Assembly (NCBI RefSeq): GCF_007665395.1
Contig: NZ_VDND01000003.1
Span: forward strand, 186,001 to 250,000
Direction of reading: 5' to 3'
DNA: 64,000 nucleotides
Source of the DNA: Pseudomonas oryzihabitans
Lineage (GTDB): Bacteria; Pseudomonadota; Gammaproteobacteria; Pseudomonadales; Pseudomonadaceae
The position numbers and the translations under genes were made by a program. The notes below the pieces were generated by a model that ran no database searches, was not told the DNA's origin, and saw nothing but the letters and a program-made list of their open reading frames with translations. This document shows, piece after piece, positions 28,853 to 36,396 of this stretch. Position 1 is the first letter of the stretch; every line of letters starts with the position of its first letter.

Positions 28853-29184
28853 TGCACATCCTCCATGAAATGGCGCTCGGGCTTTAATAGCACACTGCGA
28901 AGTTCGTCACAAAATGTTACGTATGCATTTTTCGGGACTGCCAGGGCCCTACGGCCCAGAAGCCGCAAAACACCGGGCGTGAGCGGTCGCGGCGGAGGCA
29001 GGGGCTGGATTCACCTGGAGCGTTCAGGGTCAGGGCGGCAATGAGGAGGGCGTGGTCGCCGTGCTCACGCTCCGGTCACGAGGCCTGCGGCCAGGTCGCC
29101 AGGCGCTGGCAAGCGAAACGCTGGAACGCTTGCGCCGGCCCGCGAGTCGGACTGAAACAACAGCAGTCGGGAATAGTCGGCCTC
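28853..29184. other. Intergenic stretch between chemoreceptor and small gene
   Basis: About 330 bp. The first 80 bp are AT-richer and should hold the chemoreceptor promoter; I searched for a sigma-28 site like that of the first chemoreceptor and found none. The remainder is GC-rich without a supported gene, repeat or hairpin. Confidence 0.4.
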
Positions 29185-29481
29185 ATGCAAGCACTTCGCA
29201 GTCAGTTGGCGGCGTTGGACCCGCCCATCAAGCACGAACTCGAATCCCAGGGCGACAACCTGGTGATCACCCTGATCGATCCGACGCGTCCGGCGCGCGT
29301 TACCCGCACGCTCAGCCAGAGCCTGGTGCGCAACACCCCGTTGCTCTACGAGGTGATCCGCGACGCCATCAACCAGCTGCGCGCCCTGGGCAGCTATCCC
29401 GCCGTCACCGACCAGGACATCTATCCGGATGACCGGCCCAAGCCGGATGAGGCGGCAGGCCAGCAGACCGCTAAGTCCTGA
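29185..29481 (+). CDS. Small hypothetical protein
   Basis: A 98-residue soluble protein that I do not recognise. It reads as a compact two-layer domain: a strand pair around NLVITLIDPTRPARVTRTL, then a helix ELIRDAINQL-like (LLYEVIRDAINQLRALG), then an acidic tail (DQDIYPDDRPKPDEAAGQ). The ATG at 29185 is chosen because the in-frame upstream extension is Arg/Cys-rich and unlike protein. Codon use matches neighbours. Confidence 0.55.
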   Translation: MQALRSQLAALDPPIKHELESQGDNLVITLIDPTRPARVTRTLSQSLVRNTPLLYEVIRDAINQLRALGSYPAVTDQDIYPDDRPKPDEAAGQQTAKS

Positions 29482-29543
29482 CGCTGCCGGGCCAAATGGG
29501 CTTTGGGCTTGCTGGCGAGCGTGGGCGTGATCGTTCAGGGGTT

Positions 29544-30350
29544 TTAAGGCGCGGTGGGTGTTACCGCCGTCCCAGCCAGCAGGCCACCATCGAGGTTGAG
29601 TTCGCTGCCGGTCATGTAGGCGGCCTCGTCGGAGGCCAGTAGTAGCGCCACAGCAGCTACCTCTTCGGGCTGACCGAAGCGGCGCAGGGGCGTGTCCCTT
29701 ACCAGGGCTGCCATACGCGCTTCGCGATCCGGGCCGTCGCCCAGCATGGATTCCCACATGGGCGTGAGGACGGCGGCGGGGTGGATGGAGTTGCAGCGAA
29801 TATTTAGGCTCTGTTCCGCGCAATAGAGCGCCACCGTTTTGCTGTGGTTGCGCACGGCTGCCTTGGACGAGGCATAAGCTGCTGCGCCGGGAATGCCCAC
29901 CAGCCCCGAGCGCGACGAGATATTGATGATGGATCCGCTCCCTGCGGGTCGCATGGCGCGGATGCCATATTGGCATCCGAGGAAGACGCCATCGAGATTG
30001 GTGCGATGCACCGCGTGCCAGTCTTCCAGGCGGGCATGTTCCGGGTCGTGGGGCACCAGGCCTGCCTCGAAGCCGGTAATCCCGGCATTGTTCACCAGCA
30101 CGTCCAACCGGCCTCGCTCGGCGAGGATTTGGCGAGTCACCTGTTGCCATTCGGCTTCCAAACGTACGTCCAAATGCACGTAGCGGGCTCTGTCGCCGAG
30201 TTCGACGGCAAGGGTGCGCCCCAGCTCATCGTTCAGGTCGGTGATATAGACGAAGCCCCCCTCCGCCACGAAGGCCCGGGCGATGGCGGCGCCTATGCCT
30301 TGGGCGGCGCCGGTAACGAGGGCGGTCTTGTCGAGCAGCCGGTTGGCCAT
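29544..30350 (-). CDS. SDR family oxidoreductase
   Basis: A 268-residue classical short-chain dehydrogenase. It has TGAAQGIG for cofactor binding, D at the end of strand 2 (YITDLND) favouring NAD(H), NNAG, the catalytic Ser in INISSRSG, and YASSK as the catalytic Tyr-Lys. C-terminal LNLDGG is typical. A strong AGGAGG precedes the ATG at 30350. It resembles 3-hydroxysteroid/cyclohexanol-dehydrogenase-type SDRs; substrate not inferable. Confidence 0.87.
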   Translation of the reverse strand: MANRLLDKTALVTGAAQGIGAAIARAFVAEGGFVYITDLNDELGRTLAVELGDRARYVHLDVRLEAEWQQVTRQILAERGRLDVLVNNAGITGFEAGLVPHDPEHARLEDWHAVHRTNLDGVFLGCQYGIRAMRPAGSGSIINISSRSGLVGIPGAAAYASSKAAVRNHSKTVALYCAEQSLNIRCNSIHPAAVLTPMWESMLGDGPDREARMAALVRDTPLRRFGQPEEVAAVALLLASDEAAYMTGSELNLDGGLLAGTAVTPTAP

Positions 30351-30414
30351 GGAAGCCTCCTGTAGATGATGACGAGAGGAGGGTAGTCCAGACCGGCCGG
30401 GGAAGGGGCGGGCC

Positions 30415-30858
30415 TCACGCCCGGGTGCTGACCCCGCCGCTGCCGCCGGTCTTCGTGAGTACTGCGGTATAGGCGGCGTAGGCCTGCATCAGGGCCGCGC
30501 TCGCCGCGACGACATTGGCCTGGGCGGCTTGGATGGCGGCCTTGTTGTCGCCATTCCCCTGGCTCTGGGCTTCGCTCAGCTGCTGCTGCGCCAGTTCCAG
30601 TTGCTTCTTGGCCATCTCGATGGCCTTCTGCATCATCCCCAGGCGGCTGTCGCTGGAGCTACCGCTCTCACCGCTTGCCGCGGTCTCGTCCTTGTCCGGC
30701 GATTTGGCGACACCCTTGAGGGTGACCTCGACGCCGTGCGCCGTCCGGGTGACCGAGCTGTCTTCGGCCTGCGGCGCGGCGGTCGCGCCACCCAGGTTGA
30801 GGGTGATGGGGTGGGTCCCTTCTTTGCCGATACCGCTCAAGGACACTGCAATAGCCAT
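30415..30858 (-). CDS. Hypothetical protein with C-terminal Gln/Ala-rich helix
   Basis: A 147-residue protein of unknown function. The first 50 residues are strand-like and polar ([10 protein letters not shown]), the middle is a Ser/Gly/Asp-rich linker, and residues about 75-135 form a long amphipathic helix ([20 protein letters not shown]) ending in an Ala-rich stretch. There is no signal peptide. It sits 113 bp downstream of the curlin-repeat gene on the same strand, but a hairpin separates the two, so a functional link is only possible. Confidence 0.6.
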   Translation of the reverse strand: MAIAVSLSGIGKEGTHPITLNLGGATAAPQAEDSSVTRTAHGVEVTLKGVAKSPDKDETAASGESGSSSDSRLGMMQKAIEMAKKQLELAQQQLSEAQSQGNGDNKAAIQAAQANVVAASAALMQAYAAYTAVLTKTGGSGGVSTRA

Positions 30859-30938
30859 CTCAAACTCCTTTTCGGGGGATGGCAGCTTAACGGCAGCGTC
30901 GGCCGGAAATTGAGGCGCTAGAGCGGTTTCCTTCAGGA

Positions 30939-30960
30939 GGGCGCGGTCGCAACCGCGCCC
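30939..30960 (-). terminator. Hairpin after the curlin-repeat gene
   Basis: GGGCGCGGT and ACCGCGCCC pair around a 4-nt loop 12 nt past the curlin-gene stop. The T-run is poor, so it may attenuate readthrough to the next gene and not fully end transcription. Confidence 0.5.
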
Positions 30961-30971
30961 GGTTTCCCTGG

Positions 30972-32093
30972 CTACTGGGTGATCACCGCATGGTTGGAGA
31001 ACCCGCTCTGGGTCAGGTTGATGGCATTACCTCCGGTGTTCTGGGTCAGGTTGGCGGTGTGTTGGAAACCGCTCTGGCTGACGGCGATGCTGGAGGCATC
31101 GCCGGTGACATAGGCCGTCACCCCGAGGCCATCGCCCTGCTGGTCCACCTTCAGCTGGCCATCGTTGCCCAGGGCGTAGGCGGTGATGCCATTGCCGTCA
31201 CCCGTGGATGCCAGGTCCAGCTGATTGCCCTCGCCCGAGACGATGGCGGAGGCGCCGTTGCCGTCACCGGTCTGCGCCAGGGTCAACTGGCTGCCGACAC
31301 CATAGATGATCGCCTCCGCCCGGTTGAGCTCGCCGCGCTGGGCGATGTCGACGGTGCTGGGCCGCGAGTAGCTGCTGGAATGCTGGACCCGGGCATCGTT
31401 GCCATTGCCCTGCTGGACCACCTTGGAGTCCACCCGCTCGCCGCCCTGCTTGAGCCCCACGTAGTTGTCGTTGCCGCGCTGCTCGACGAGGGTGGTCGAG
31501 TCGTCGCCGTTCTGGCTGACCCAGGCGGTATTGCGCAGCCCGAAGCTGACCACCTGCAGGTCCAGGGCATCGCCATGCTGACCCAGCGTCAAGACACCAT
31601 TGAGGCCGTCCTGGCGCACCGCCAGGGTGTTGTCACCCGCCCGATAACCGCTCTGGTCGATGTCGATCCGGTGATAGCCACCGTCCTGATGGACATAGGT
31701 GTCCTGCCGCAGACCGCTCTGCCGCACCACCGTCTCGTTGCCGCTGCCCGGCCCCTGATCGACCTGCACCCGATCATAGCCGCCATCGCGCTGCTCGATA
31801 TCCACCAGGCGCTGCGATCCCCAGACCTGATTGACCTCGACCGCGCTCCTGGCATTGGTCTGCACCACCCGCGCGCGGTCATCGGCATCGTTCTGCTGGG
31901 TGACCTGGGCATTGAGAAAACTGCCGCTCTGCTGGATATCCGCCTGGTTGCGCGCCGACAGCTCGCTGCCCTGGTTCAGGTTCACCACATTGAAGCCGCC
32001 GTTCTGCTGGACGTTGGCCGTATTGGATTCGGCCCAGGCGGCACCGGTGTTGGCCAGCAGCAACGCGACCATGAGGAAGCGGGAGGTTTGCAT
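30972..32093 (-). CDS. Secreted curlin-repeat (CsgA/CsgB-like) protein
   Basis: A 373-residue protein with a 21-residue signal peptide (ending AAWA) followed entirely by repeats of about 20-23 residues with the curlin pattern of Gln, Gly and Asn at fixed places, such as VQQNGGFNVVNLNQG, VSQNGDDSTTLVEQRG and VSQSGFQHTANLTQN. Such repeats stack into amyloid beta-solenoids in curli fibres. It is more than twice the length of E. coli CsgA. No csgE, csgF or csgG secretion gene lies in the window, so the export machinery must be elsewhere. The start at 32093 gives a clean signal sequence. Confidence 0.82.
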   Translation of the reverse strand: MQTSRFLMVALLLANTGAAWAESNTANVQQNGGFNVVNLNQGSELSARNQADIQQSGSFLNAQVTQQNDADDRARVVQTNARSAVEVNQVWGSQRLVDIEQRDGGYDRVQVDQGPGSGNETVVRQSGLRQDTYVHQDGGYHRIDIDQSGYRAGDNTLAVRQDGLNGVLTLGQHGDALDLQVVSFGLRNTAWVSQNGDDSTTLVEQRGNDNYVGLKQGGERVDSKVVQQGNGNDARVQHSSSYSRPSTVDIAQRGELNRAEAIIYGVGSQLTLAQTGDGNGASAIVSGEGNQLDLASTGDGNGITAYALGNDGQLKVDQQGDGLGVTAYVTGDASSIAVSQSGFQHTANLTQNTGGNAINLTQSGFSNHAVITQ

Positions 32094-32339
32094 GGGGACT
32101 GTCCTTGTGGGGGCTCTGGCCGTGGACACGGCCGCAGCGGTAAACCAGGGAGGCCAGAAAGAATGTAGTGCAGGGAGATAATCTAATTGTAAAGGTCAAT
32201 GCCGCAATCAATCAAAAGGATGATTCTATTTATCAAGAAGAAATAGCTTTGCTCGAAGGTGCAGAGTGTCGAGGGGGTTACTGCCAATAATGTGCTTTGG
32301 GCTGATGTTATAGTGTCTTGTCTTCTGCTGTTACAAGTT
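32094..32339. other. Intergenic region at the left edge of the AT-rich island
   Basis: Base composition switches abruptly near 32160 from GC-rich to AT-rich. The curlin gene promoter should lie in 32100-32210. No gene, integrase fragment or clear direct repeat is visible here. Confidence 0.5.
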
Positions 32340-33014
32340 TTAAAAGAGAGGTATTTGATTTTGCTTTGAAGTGATGGCTTGAATTGGAATGTTGTATAGT
32401 GAGCACATGCCTCTACGAAAATCCTTGATTCCGCCGTAGCTAGGGTGTCGAATTGGAATTACCTCAACTCCAAATCTGCCAGCATAATTGAATGCGTCTT
32501 GACCTATAGCAACTATTCTGCGAATTTTGAGCCATTTAACTAGCATGTCGTTGATTATTTCGACTTCTTTAAGCTCTTTTGCAGTAAACTTTCGATTTGT
32601 AAATGGATTTCCAGGTTCATGAGGATGGAAAGGAAAAACGTTCCAAAGTAGCGGCGGTAACTGAATGGACTTTAATACTGCCCATATTTCAGAGGCGGTA
32701 CGTTCTGCTACTGCTGGGCCTAAAGTGGCTTGCTTGAAATTAGATCCAGGGTATAGCTGTGTCATTTGAGGCAAATGGTATTCATCTGTCAGGGCTAAGC
32801 CAGTCCTACGGCCACCGCGGTACCCTAAGTCTCGCCCCATCCATATTGTATCTACACCAATATCTAATGCTGATTTAAGATAGCCGCTTAAATTGCGTCT
32901 ACGTGCAGAAGCTGCATTGGCACGATCGTGGATTGCGCAAATGTCGGCATATGGATTGAAAACATTTTCCAATTTGAGTTCGGACAGGGATTTTACAAAG
33001 CTGTTGGGTGTCAT
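32340..33014 (-). CDS. Uracil-DNA-glycosylase-superfamily protein with altered active-site motif
   Basis: A 224-residue protein with the order of motifs of the UDG superfamily: a strand ending in MGRDLG (residues 59-64), then GYRGGRRTGLALTDE, NVFPFHPH at 125-132, GQDA at 171-174 and RHPS at 189-192, the last being the usual DNA-intercalation loop. In the nearest UDG-like proteins I recall, the first motif reads GEAPG; here it is GRDLG, so the base specificity or chemistry may be changed. It is the last gene of a four-gene AT-rich operon, starting 5 nt after the MazG-like stop. A role in excising or recognising modified bases is inference. Confidence 0.7.
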   Translation of the reverse strand: MTPNSFVKSLSELKLENVFNPYADICAIHDRANAASARRRNLSGYLKSALDIGVDTIWMGRDLGYRGGRRTGLALTDEYHLPQMTQLYPGSNFKQATLGPAVAERTASEIWAVLKSIQLPPLLWNVFPFHPHEPGNPFTNRKFTAKELKEVEIINDMLVKWLKIRRIVAIGQDAFNYAGRFGVEVIPIRHPSYGGIKDFRRGMCSLYNIPIQAITSKQNQIPLF

Positions 33015-33019
33015 CTTGG

Positions 33020-34225
33020 TTAGCTCTTTGGAGGAGGGGCAAAGTCTATGGTGTGTTCAAGTACATTGACCATCACAGTGCCTCCACGATGCTCTTTGAG
33101 TTCGCGGAATATTTTGAATCCCTCTATTATAGCCTTTTCCCATTGCCAAAGCTGACATTTTTCAACCTCGTATCCTGTAGTCATGTTCTTGATTTGCTTC
33201 AACATGCCATAGTCGAGTTTGGCTTGTGCACCATCAAAGAAAAATTTTTGTCTTTTGGCCTGATTGAATATCCAGGTTGCGATGCCTTCTTCGATGATCA
33301 TTGCACGTGCACCATCTTCATTTTCGTCAACTCTAGGATCGGATTTGCGCTTGCGCTTAAGTAAGCCACGCAGCACAGGGGACCAACCTAGGAAAGTCAG
33401 ATATGCAAGATGGAATACATCATGAAAGCGATAGTCGTCCGGTTCGTTACTATTGTCAGTAAGGCGGTCGCCTATGAAAACGTCATTAAGAACCTGGACG
33501 ACATAACCTTTGGCTGGGCCGTTTCTTTCGATAAAGGTTATATTTAATGTTGATGGGAATCTTTCGTGAGGTTCTTGGTTTATGTCGAAGGGGATGGGGT
33601 AACTCGAATTTTCTTTTGGCCAGCGGCTGTTTATTTTAATTAAATTGGCTCGAGCTACATCTTCGAGTTTTAGTTTAAATTCACTGCATGTTATTGCTAG
33701 TTCTGATAGATGGCGCCCTAGTTGAATTGAGCGGATTTTATCAGGCATGTTAAGGTATTCCTGATAAGAGGTTTTGGCTAGTACTCCCGCATTGTACGCT
33801 AACGTTCTAAGTTGTTTGGCGCGATCTGTAGTTCCTGGTTGTATATGTATGTCGATAAGGCCGTCAATTTGACGGAAAGTTACTGGTGTATTTGGATTTT
33901 GTGATTTTTCTTTGTATTTATCTCTCAATGCTTTGATGCACTGTTGTCCTATGTCGTTTGCATTAACTTCCAAAAAGTTTGCAATATTTATCAGGTACCA
34001 AAGAGCATCTCCTAATTCCTCTGCGGCTAAATCGGCTTCTGTAGCAATAAGGTTGTCGCGATTAGCTTTTTTTACTGCTGATAAAAGTCCACCTATTTCT
34101 CCAAAGTAGCCAAAGACAATTTTTTGGAAGCCGCTTTCATCTTGTTGGAATTGATTTGTTGAAAACGCTTCTAGTTTATAGTTGTCTATGGAGAGGGGGC
34201 TGGGTTGAGTATTAATGTTGATCAT
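33020..34225 (-). CDS. MazG-like NTP pyrophosphohydrolase with extra C-terminal domain
   Basis: A 401-residue protein. Residues about 35-105 look like a MazG/all-alpha NTP-PPase: FGEIGGLL and AAEELGDALWYLIN give the metal-binding ExxD pattern (E70, D73). A second helical segment at about 140-205 (ELAITCSEFKLKLEDV, then NLIKINSRWP) may be a degenerate MazG repeat. The C-terminal third has YRFHDVFHLAYL (H268, D269, H272) and a conserved-looking IEEGIATWIF (E312, E313), reminiscent of a metal-binding HD-like site. It probably cleaves a nucleoside triphosphate or a nucleotide-derived signal. An AGGGA site precedes the ATG. Confidence 0.7.
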   Translation of the reverse strand: MININTQPSPLSIDNYKLEAFSTNQFQQDESGFQKIVFGYFGEIGGLLSAVKKANRDNLIATEADLAAEELGDALWYLINIANFLEVNANDIGQQCIKALRDKYKEKSQNPNTPVTFRQIDGLIDIHIQPGTTDRAKQLRTLAYNAGVLAKTSYQEYLNMPDKIRSIQLGRHLSELAITCSEFKLKLEDVARANLIKINSRWPKENSSYPIPFDINQEPHERFPSTLNITFIERNGPAKGYVVQVLNDVFIGDRLTDNSNEPDDYRFHDVFHLAYLTFLGWSPVLRGLLKRKRKSDPRVDENEDGARAMIIEEGIATWIFNQAKRQKFFFDGAQAKLDYGMLKQIKNMTTGYEVEKCQLWQWEKAIIEGFKIFRELKEHRGGTVMVNVLEHTIDFAPPPKS

Positions 34226-34255
34226 AAAGTCCCTTTTATGTTGTTTGTGCCGGGC

Positions 34256-34861
34256 TTACCAGCAGGTCGGTCTTCCCACGCAACCCTTGGGGAGTCCAGA
34301 AAACCAGTTAGATACTTCAATTCTGAAGTTGTCAGAGAAATTTGTTCTGTAGTTTCTTCCCTTTGGAAGTAAGTCGTCTCCATCTAGGTCTCTTAAGCTA
34401 AGATCCATTTTGGGTGCATTTGCACCCCAGTATATGAAGTCATTGCTAATCAAAACATGATCTGCGCCGGTGTCTCTATTTTGATTATCAAAGTTGGTAA
34501 CGCCGTTCGCAAAGCTGTGGTGAGAATCTTCTTGTCGCCATTGATCCCCTTCGTGGTGGTATATATTGTCTCCATAGCCCATGGATCGGCTAGATTTAAA
34601 GCTAGGCTTTTTCATTTCAAATCTTGGGTCATTCCAGTATTCATCAAAGCTAATTTTTTCTGATACTTTCATTGCGAATATTATTCTTCCTTGCATTTTT
34701 AGTTCTTGACTTCCGCACCCGATAACTATGTCGCCCACCTGAGCACTTCTTCTAATTTGAGGTTTGCAGGTCGCAAGCGTGCAGATGCCGTGAAAAGGGT
34801 TTGGGGCAAATCCAAAGTCCCTAGATAGCTTATAGGAGAATATCTTTGGAAAATTATTCAT
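34256..34861 (-). CDS. Nmad2-like (nucleotide-modification-associated) protein
   Basis: A 201-residue soluble protein. Conserved-looking blocks are SRDFGFAPNPFHGICTLATC, PQIRRSAQVGDIVIGCGS, IFAMKVSEKISFDEYW, and MGYGDNIYHHEGDQWRQEDS followed by His-His-Ser. From memory these match the Nmad2 family, described by comparative genomics as linked to DNA base modification; I could not verify this. The ATG at 34861 makes a classical ATGA overlap with the upstream gene; an ATG two codons earlier (34867) is the alternative. The many His, Cys and Asp suggest a metal or nucleotide site. Biochemical function unknown. Confidence 0.6.
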   Translation of the reverse strand: MNNFPKIFSYKLSRDFGFAPNPFHGICTLATCKPQIRRSAQVGDIVIGCGSQELKMQGRIIFAMKVSEKISFDEYWNDPRFEMKKPSFKSSRSMGYGDNIYHHEGDQWRQEDSHHSFANGVTNFDNQNRDTGADHVLISNDFIYWGANAPKMDLSLRDLDGDDLLPKGRNYRTNFSDNFRIEVSNWFSGLPKGCVGRPTCW

Positions 34862-35310
34862 TGGCATTTGACTCTGGAGATTTCACGCTTTCCTTCATTT
34901 TTACCCGTTGGATATTCCCAGATAACTTTTCCCTTAAGGGCTTCATCTAGTTTCGGACTTTCCATTTGTACTGTAGACACTGCTAGGTCGTCCAATATTT
35001 GCGGAAGGGCACTAAGGTCCTCGAGTACAGCTACAATTTTTTTGCCAGCGGCCCCAGCATAGCCAGCAGCACCTAATATGCCCTCGGATTCCTGTTTTGG
35101 TACTAGAAATACACAGGTCTCTGCGCCACTGATGCAGCTTTTTATTTCATCAGGTATGTCAGTGTTGCCTGCTTTTGCATTTTTGACTAATTCTCGTTCT
35201 GTAGCCACTATGCAAACATCAAATCCGTCTTTAGAAAGACTTTTGGAAATGTCTCTGGCTTTTTCTTCAAGTTCAAATGCGAAGACGATGCAGGCTTTGG
35301 GATTGTTCAT
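34858..35310 (-). CDS. Small Rossmannoid protein, TIR / deoxyribosyltransferase-like
   Basis: A 150-residue single-domain protein and the first gene of the island operon. Alternating strands and helices are easy to see: ACIVFAFE, a helix, DVCIVATE, a helix, TCVFLVP, then ESEGILGAAGYAGAAGKK (74-91) leading into IVAVLED. A Glu before a Gly/Ala-rich helix and a Gly-Lys-before-strand layout is shared by nucleoside deoxyribosyltransferases, DRHyd proteins and TIR domains, which cleave N-glycosidic bonds in nucleotides or NAD. Assignment to one of these is uncertain. The start codon has only a weak ribosome site. Confidence 0.55.
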   Translation of the reverse strand: MNNPKACIVFAFELEEKARDISKSLSKDGFDVCIVATERELVKNAKAGNTDIPDEIKSCISGAETCVFLVPKQESEGILGAAGYAGAAGKKIVAVLEDLSALPQILDDLAVSTVQMESPKLDEALKGKVIWEYPTGKNEGKREISRVKCQ

Positions 35311-35972
35311 GGTGTTCTCTGTCTGTTGAGGTTTGTGTGGTTAGACAACATATGGGTTTCATTGGTAAGTTATTATTTTGTCGATTTCTAATTTTCCTGG
35401 CTTGACTGTGGGTGGTGATTTAAAAATATCAACGATGGAAATTTTTAGTTAAATCGAAATTTGTTTTGGAGTATGTCGAAAAATAAATTTAATACAGCGG
35501 AATAATGTTTGGCCGTGCTTTGACCGATCCCAGTCAAGCGAGAGTAAGATAGAAGTTTTCAGTAGCCCGATGGCTATAGGAGAAGAGCGTCGCGGCATAT
35601 GGCGACGGTAAGCGGGAACAATGAAGAGTTCGGCGATAAGCGCTGAGCGATAGTCTTGCGCGGTCTTACCGTGACGGTCTGTGGGCGGCATGGCGGCGTC
35701 CTGGCCTGGCCGAGACGAGGGGTCGTCACGGCTACTTCCTTGTGATGGATTTCACAGTAGGAGGCAGGGTAGGAGGCGTCAAGGCTGGCAAAGGGCCGGA
35801 ATTGTTAAGACTTTTGCAGTGAAGTCTGACGATTCTGTGGCGAGTGCAGCCGAAACCGAGAACTGGCAAGGCTTCGCTTGGTGTGAAGGTGTTTGGGGAG
35901 AGTCGGCGCCAAGAGCTATCAGCGCCGACGAACTGCCCCCACGACCGCCCAGGCGGTCGCGGCGGCTAGGGC
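35311..35972. other. Right edge of the AT-rich island, no supported gene
   Basis: The first 150 bp are AT-rich and should hold the promoter of the four-gene operon; I found no strong sigma-70 hexamer pair. GC content rises again near 35660. Open frames here (one of 80 codons on the minus strand at 35449-35691) give low-complexity Arg/Ser-rich proteins without recognisable domains. A perfect 8-bp hairpin (35942-35959) lies just past the pntB remnant and may be the old pntB terminator. Confidence 0.45.
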
Positions 35973-36335
35973 TTAATCCACCGCCTTGACCATCTCCTCA
36001 ATGACCTTTTTGGCGTCGCCAAAGACCATCAGGGTCTTGTCCAGGTAGAAGAGTTCGTTGTCCAGACCGGCGTACCCGCTGGCCATGGATCTCTTGTTGA
36101 CGATGATCGTCTTGGCCTTGAAGGCTTCGAGGATGGGCATGCCGGCGATGGGCGACTTGGGATCGTTCTTGGCCGCCGGGTTGACCACGTCGTTGGCGCC
36201 GAGCACCAGCACCACGTCGGCCTAGCCGAATTCGGAGTTGATGTCGTCCATCTCGAATACCTGGTCGTAGGACACCTCGGCCTCGGCCAAGAGCACGTTC
36301 ATACGGCCGGGCATGCGGCCGGCCACTGGGTATGC
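35973..36335 (-). pseudogene. pntB: Remnant of pntB 3' end (NAD(P) transhydrogenase subunit beta)
   Basis: The minus-strand translation matches the last ~120 residues of PntB almost perfectly: [18 protein letters not shown], then [12 protein letters not shown], then a TAG stop at 36222-36224 where family members have Gln, then [20 protein letters not shown] through the normal C-terminus ([14 protein letters not shown]). Similarity stops abruptly at about 36335, so the first three quarters of the gene are missing. The remnant carries the NADP-binding domain only. Its good preservation implies a recent event, probably the insertion or rearrangement that brought in the neighbouring island. An intact pntAB elsewhere is expected. 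Confidence 0.85.
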
Positions 36336-36396
36336 CCGGAAACTGCGGAGCTTTTGAAAAAGTGACGGGCGCACTGTGCTGGCGCTCGTTAGGAGC

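Noticed and set aside
35449-35691. 80-codon minus-strand frame at the island's right edge
   Set aside because: No recognisable domain, no ribosome site, and it spans the composition boundary. I looked for transposase or integrase similarity and saw none.
32094-36335. Integrase, tRNA attachment site or direct repeats bounding the AT-rich island
   Set aside because: I searched both edges by eye and found no integrase, tRNA or convincing direct repeat. The island is defined by composition and the pntB scar only.
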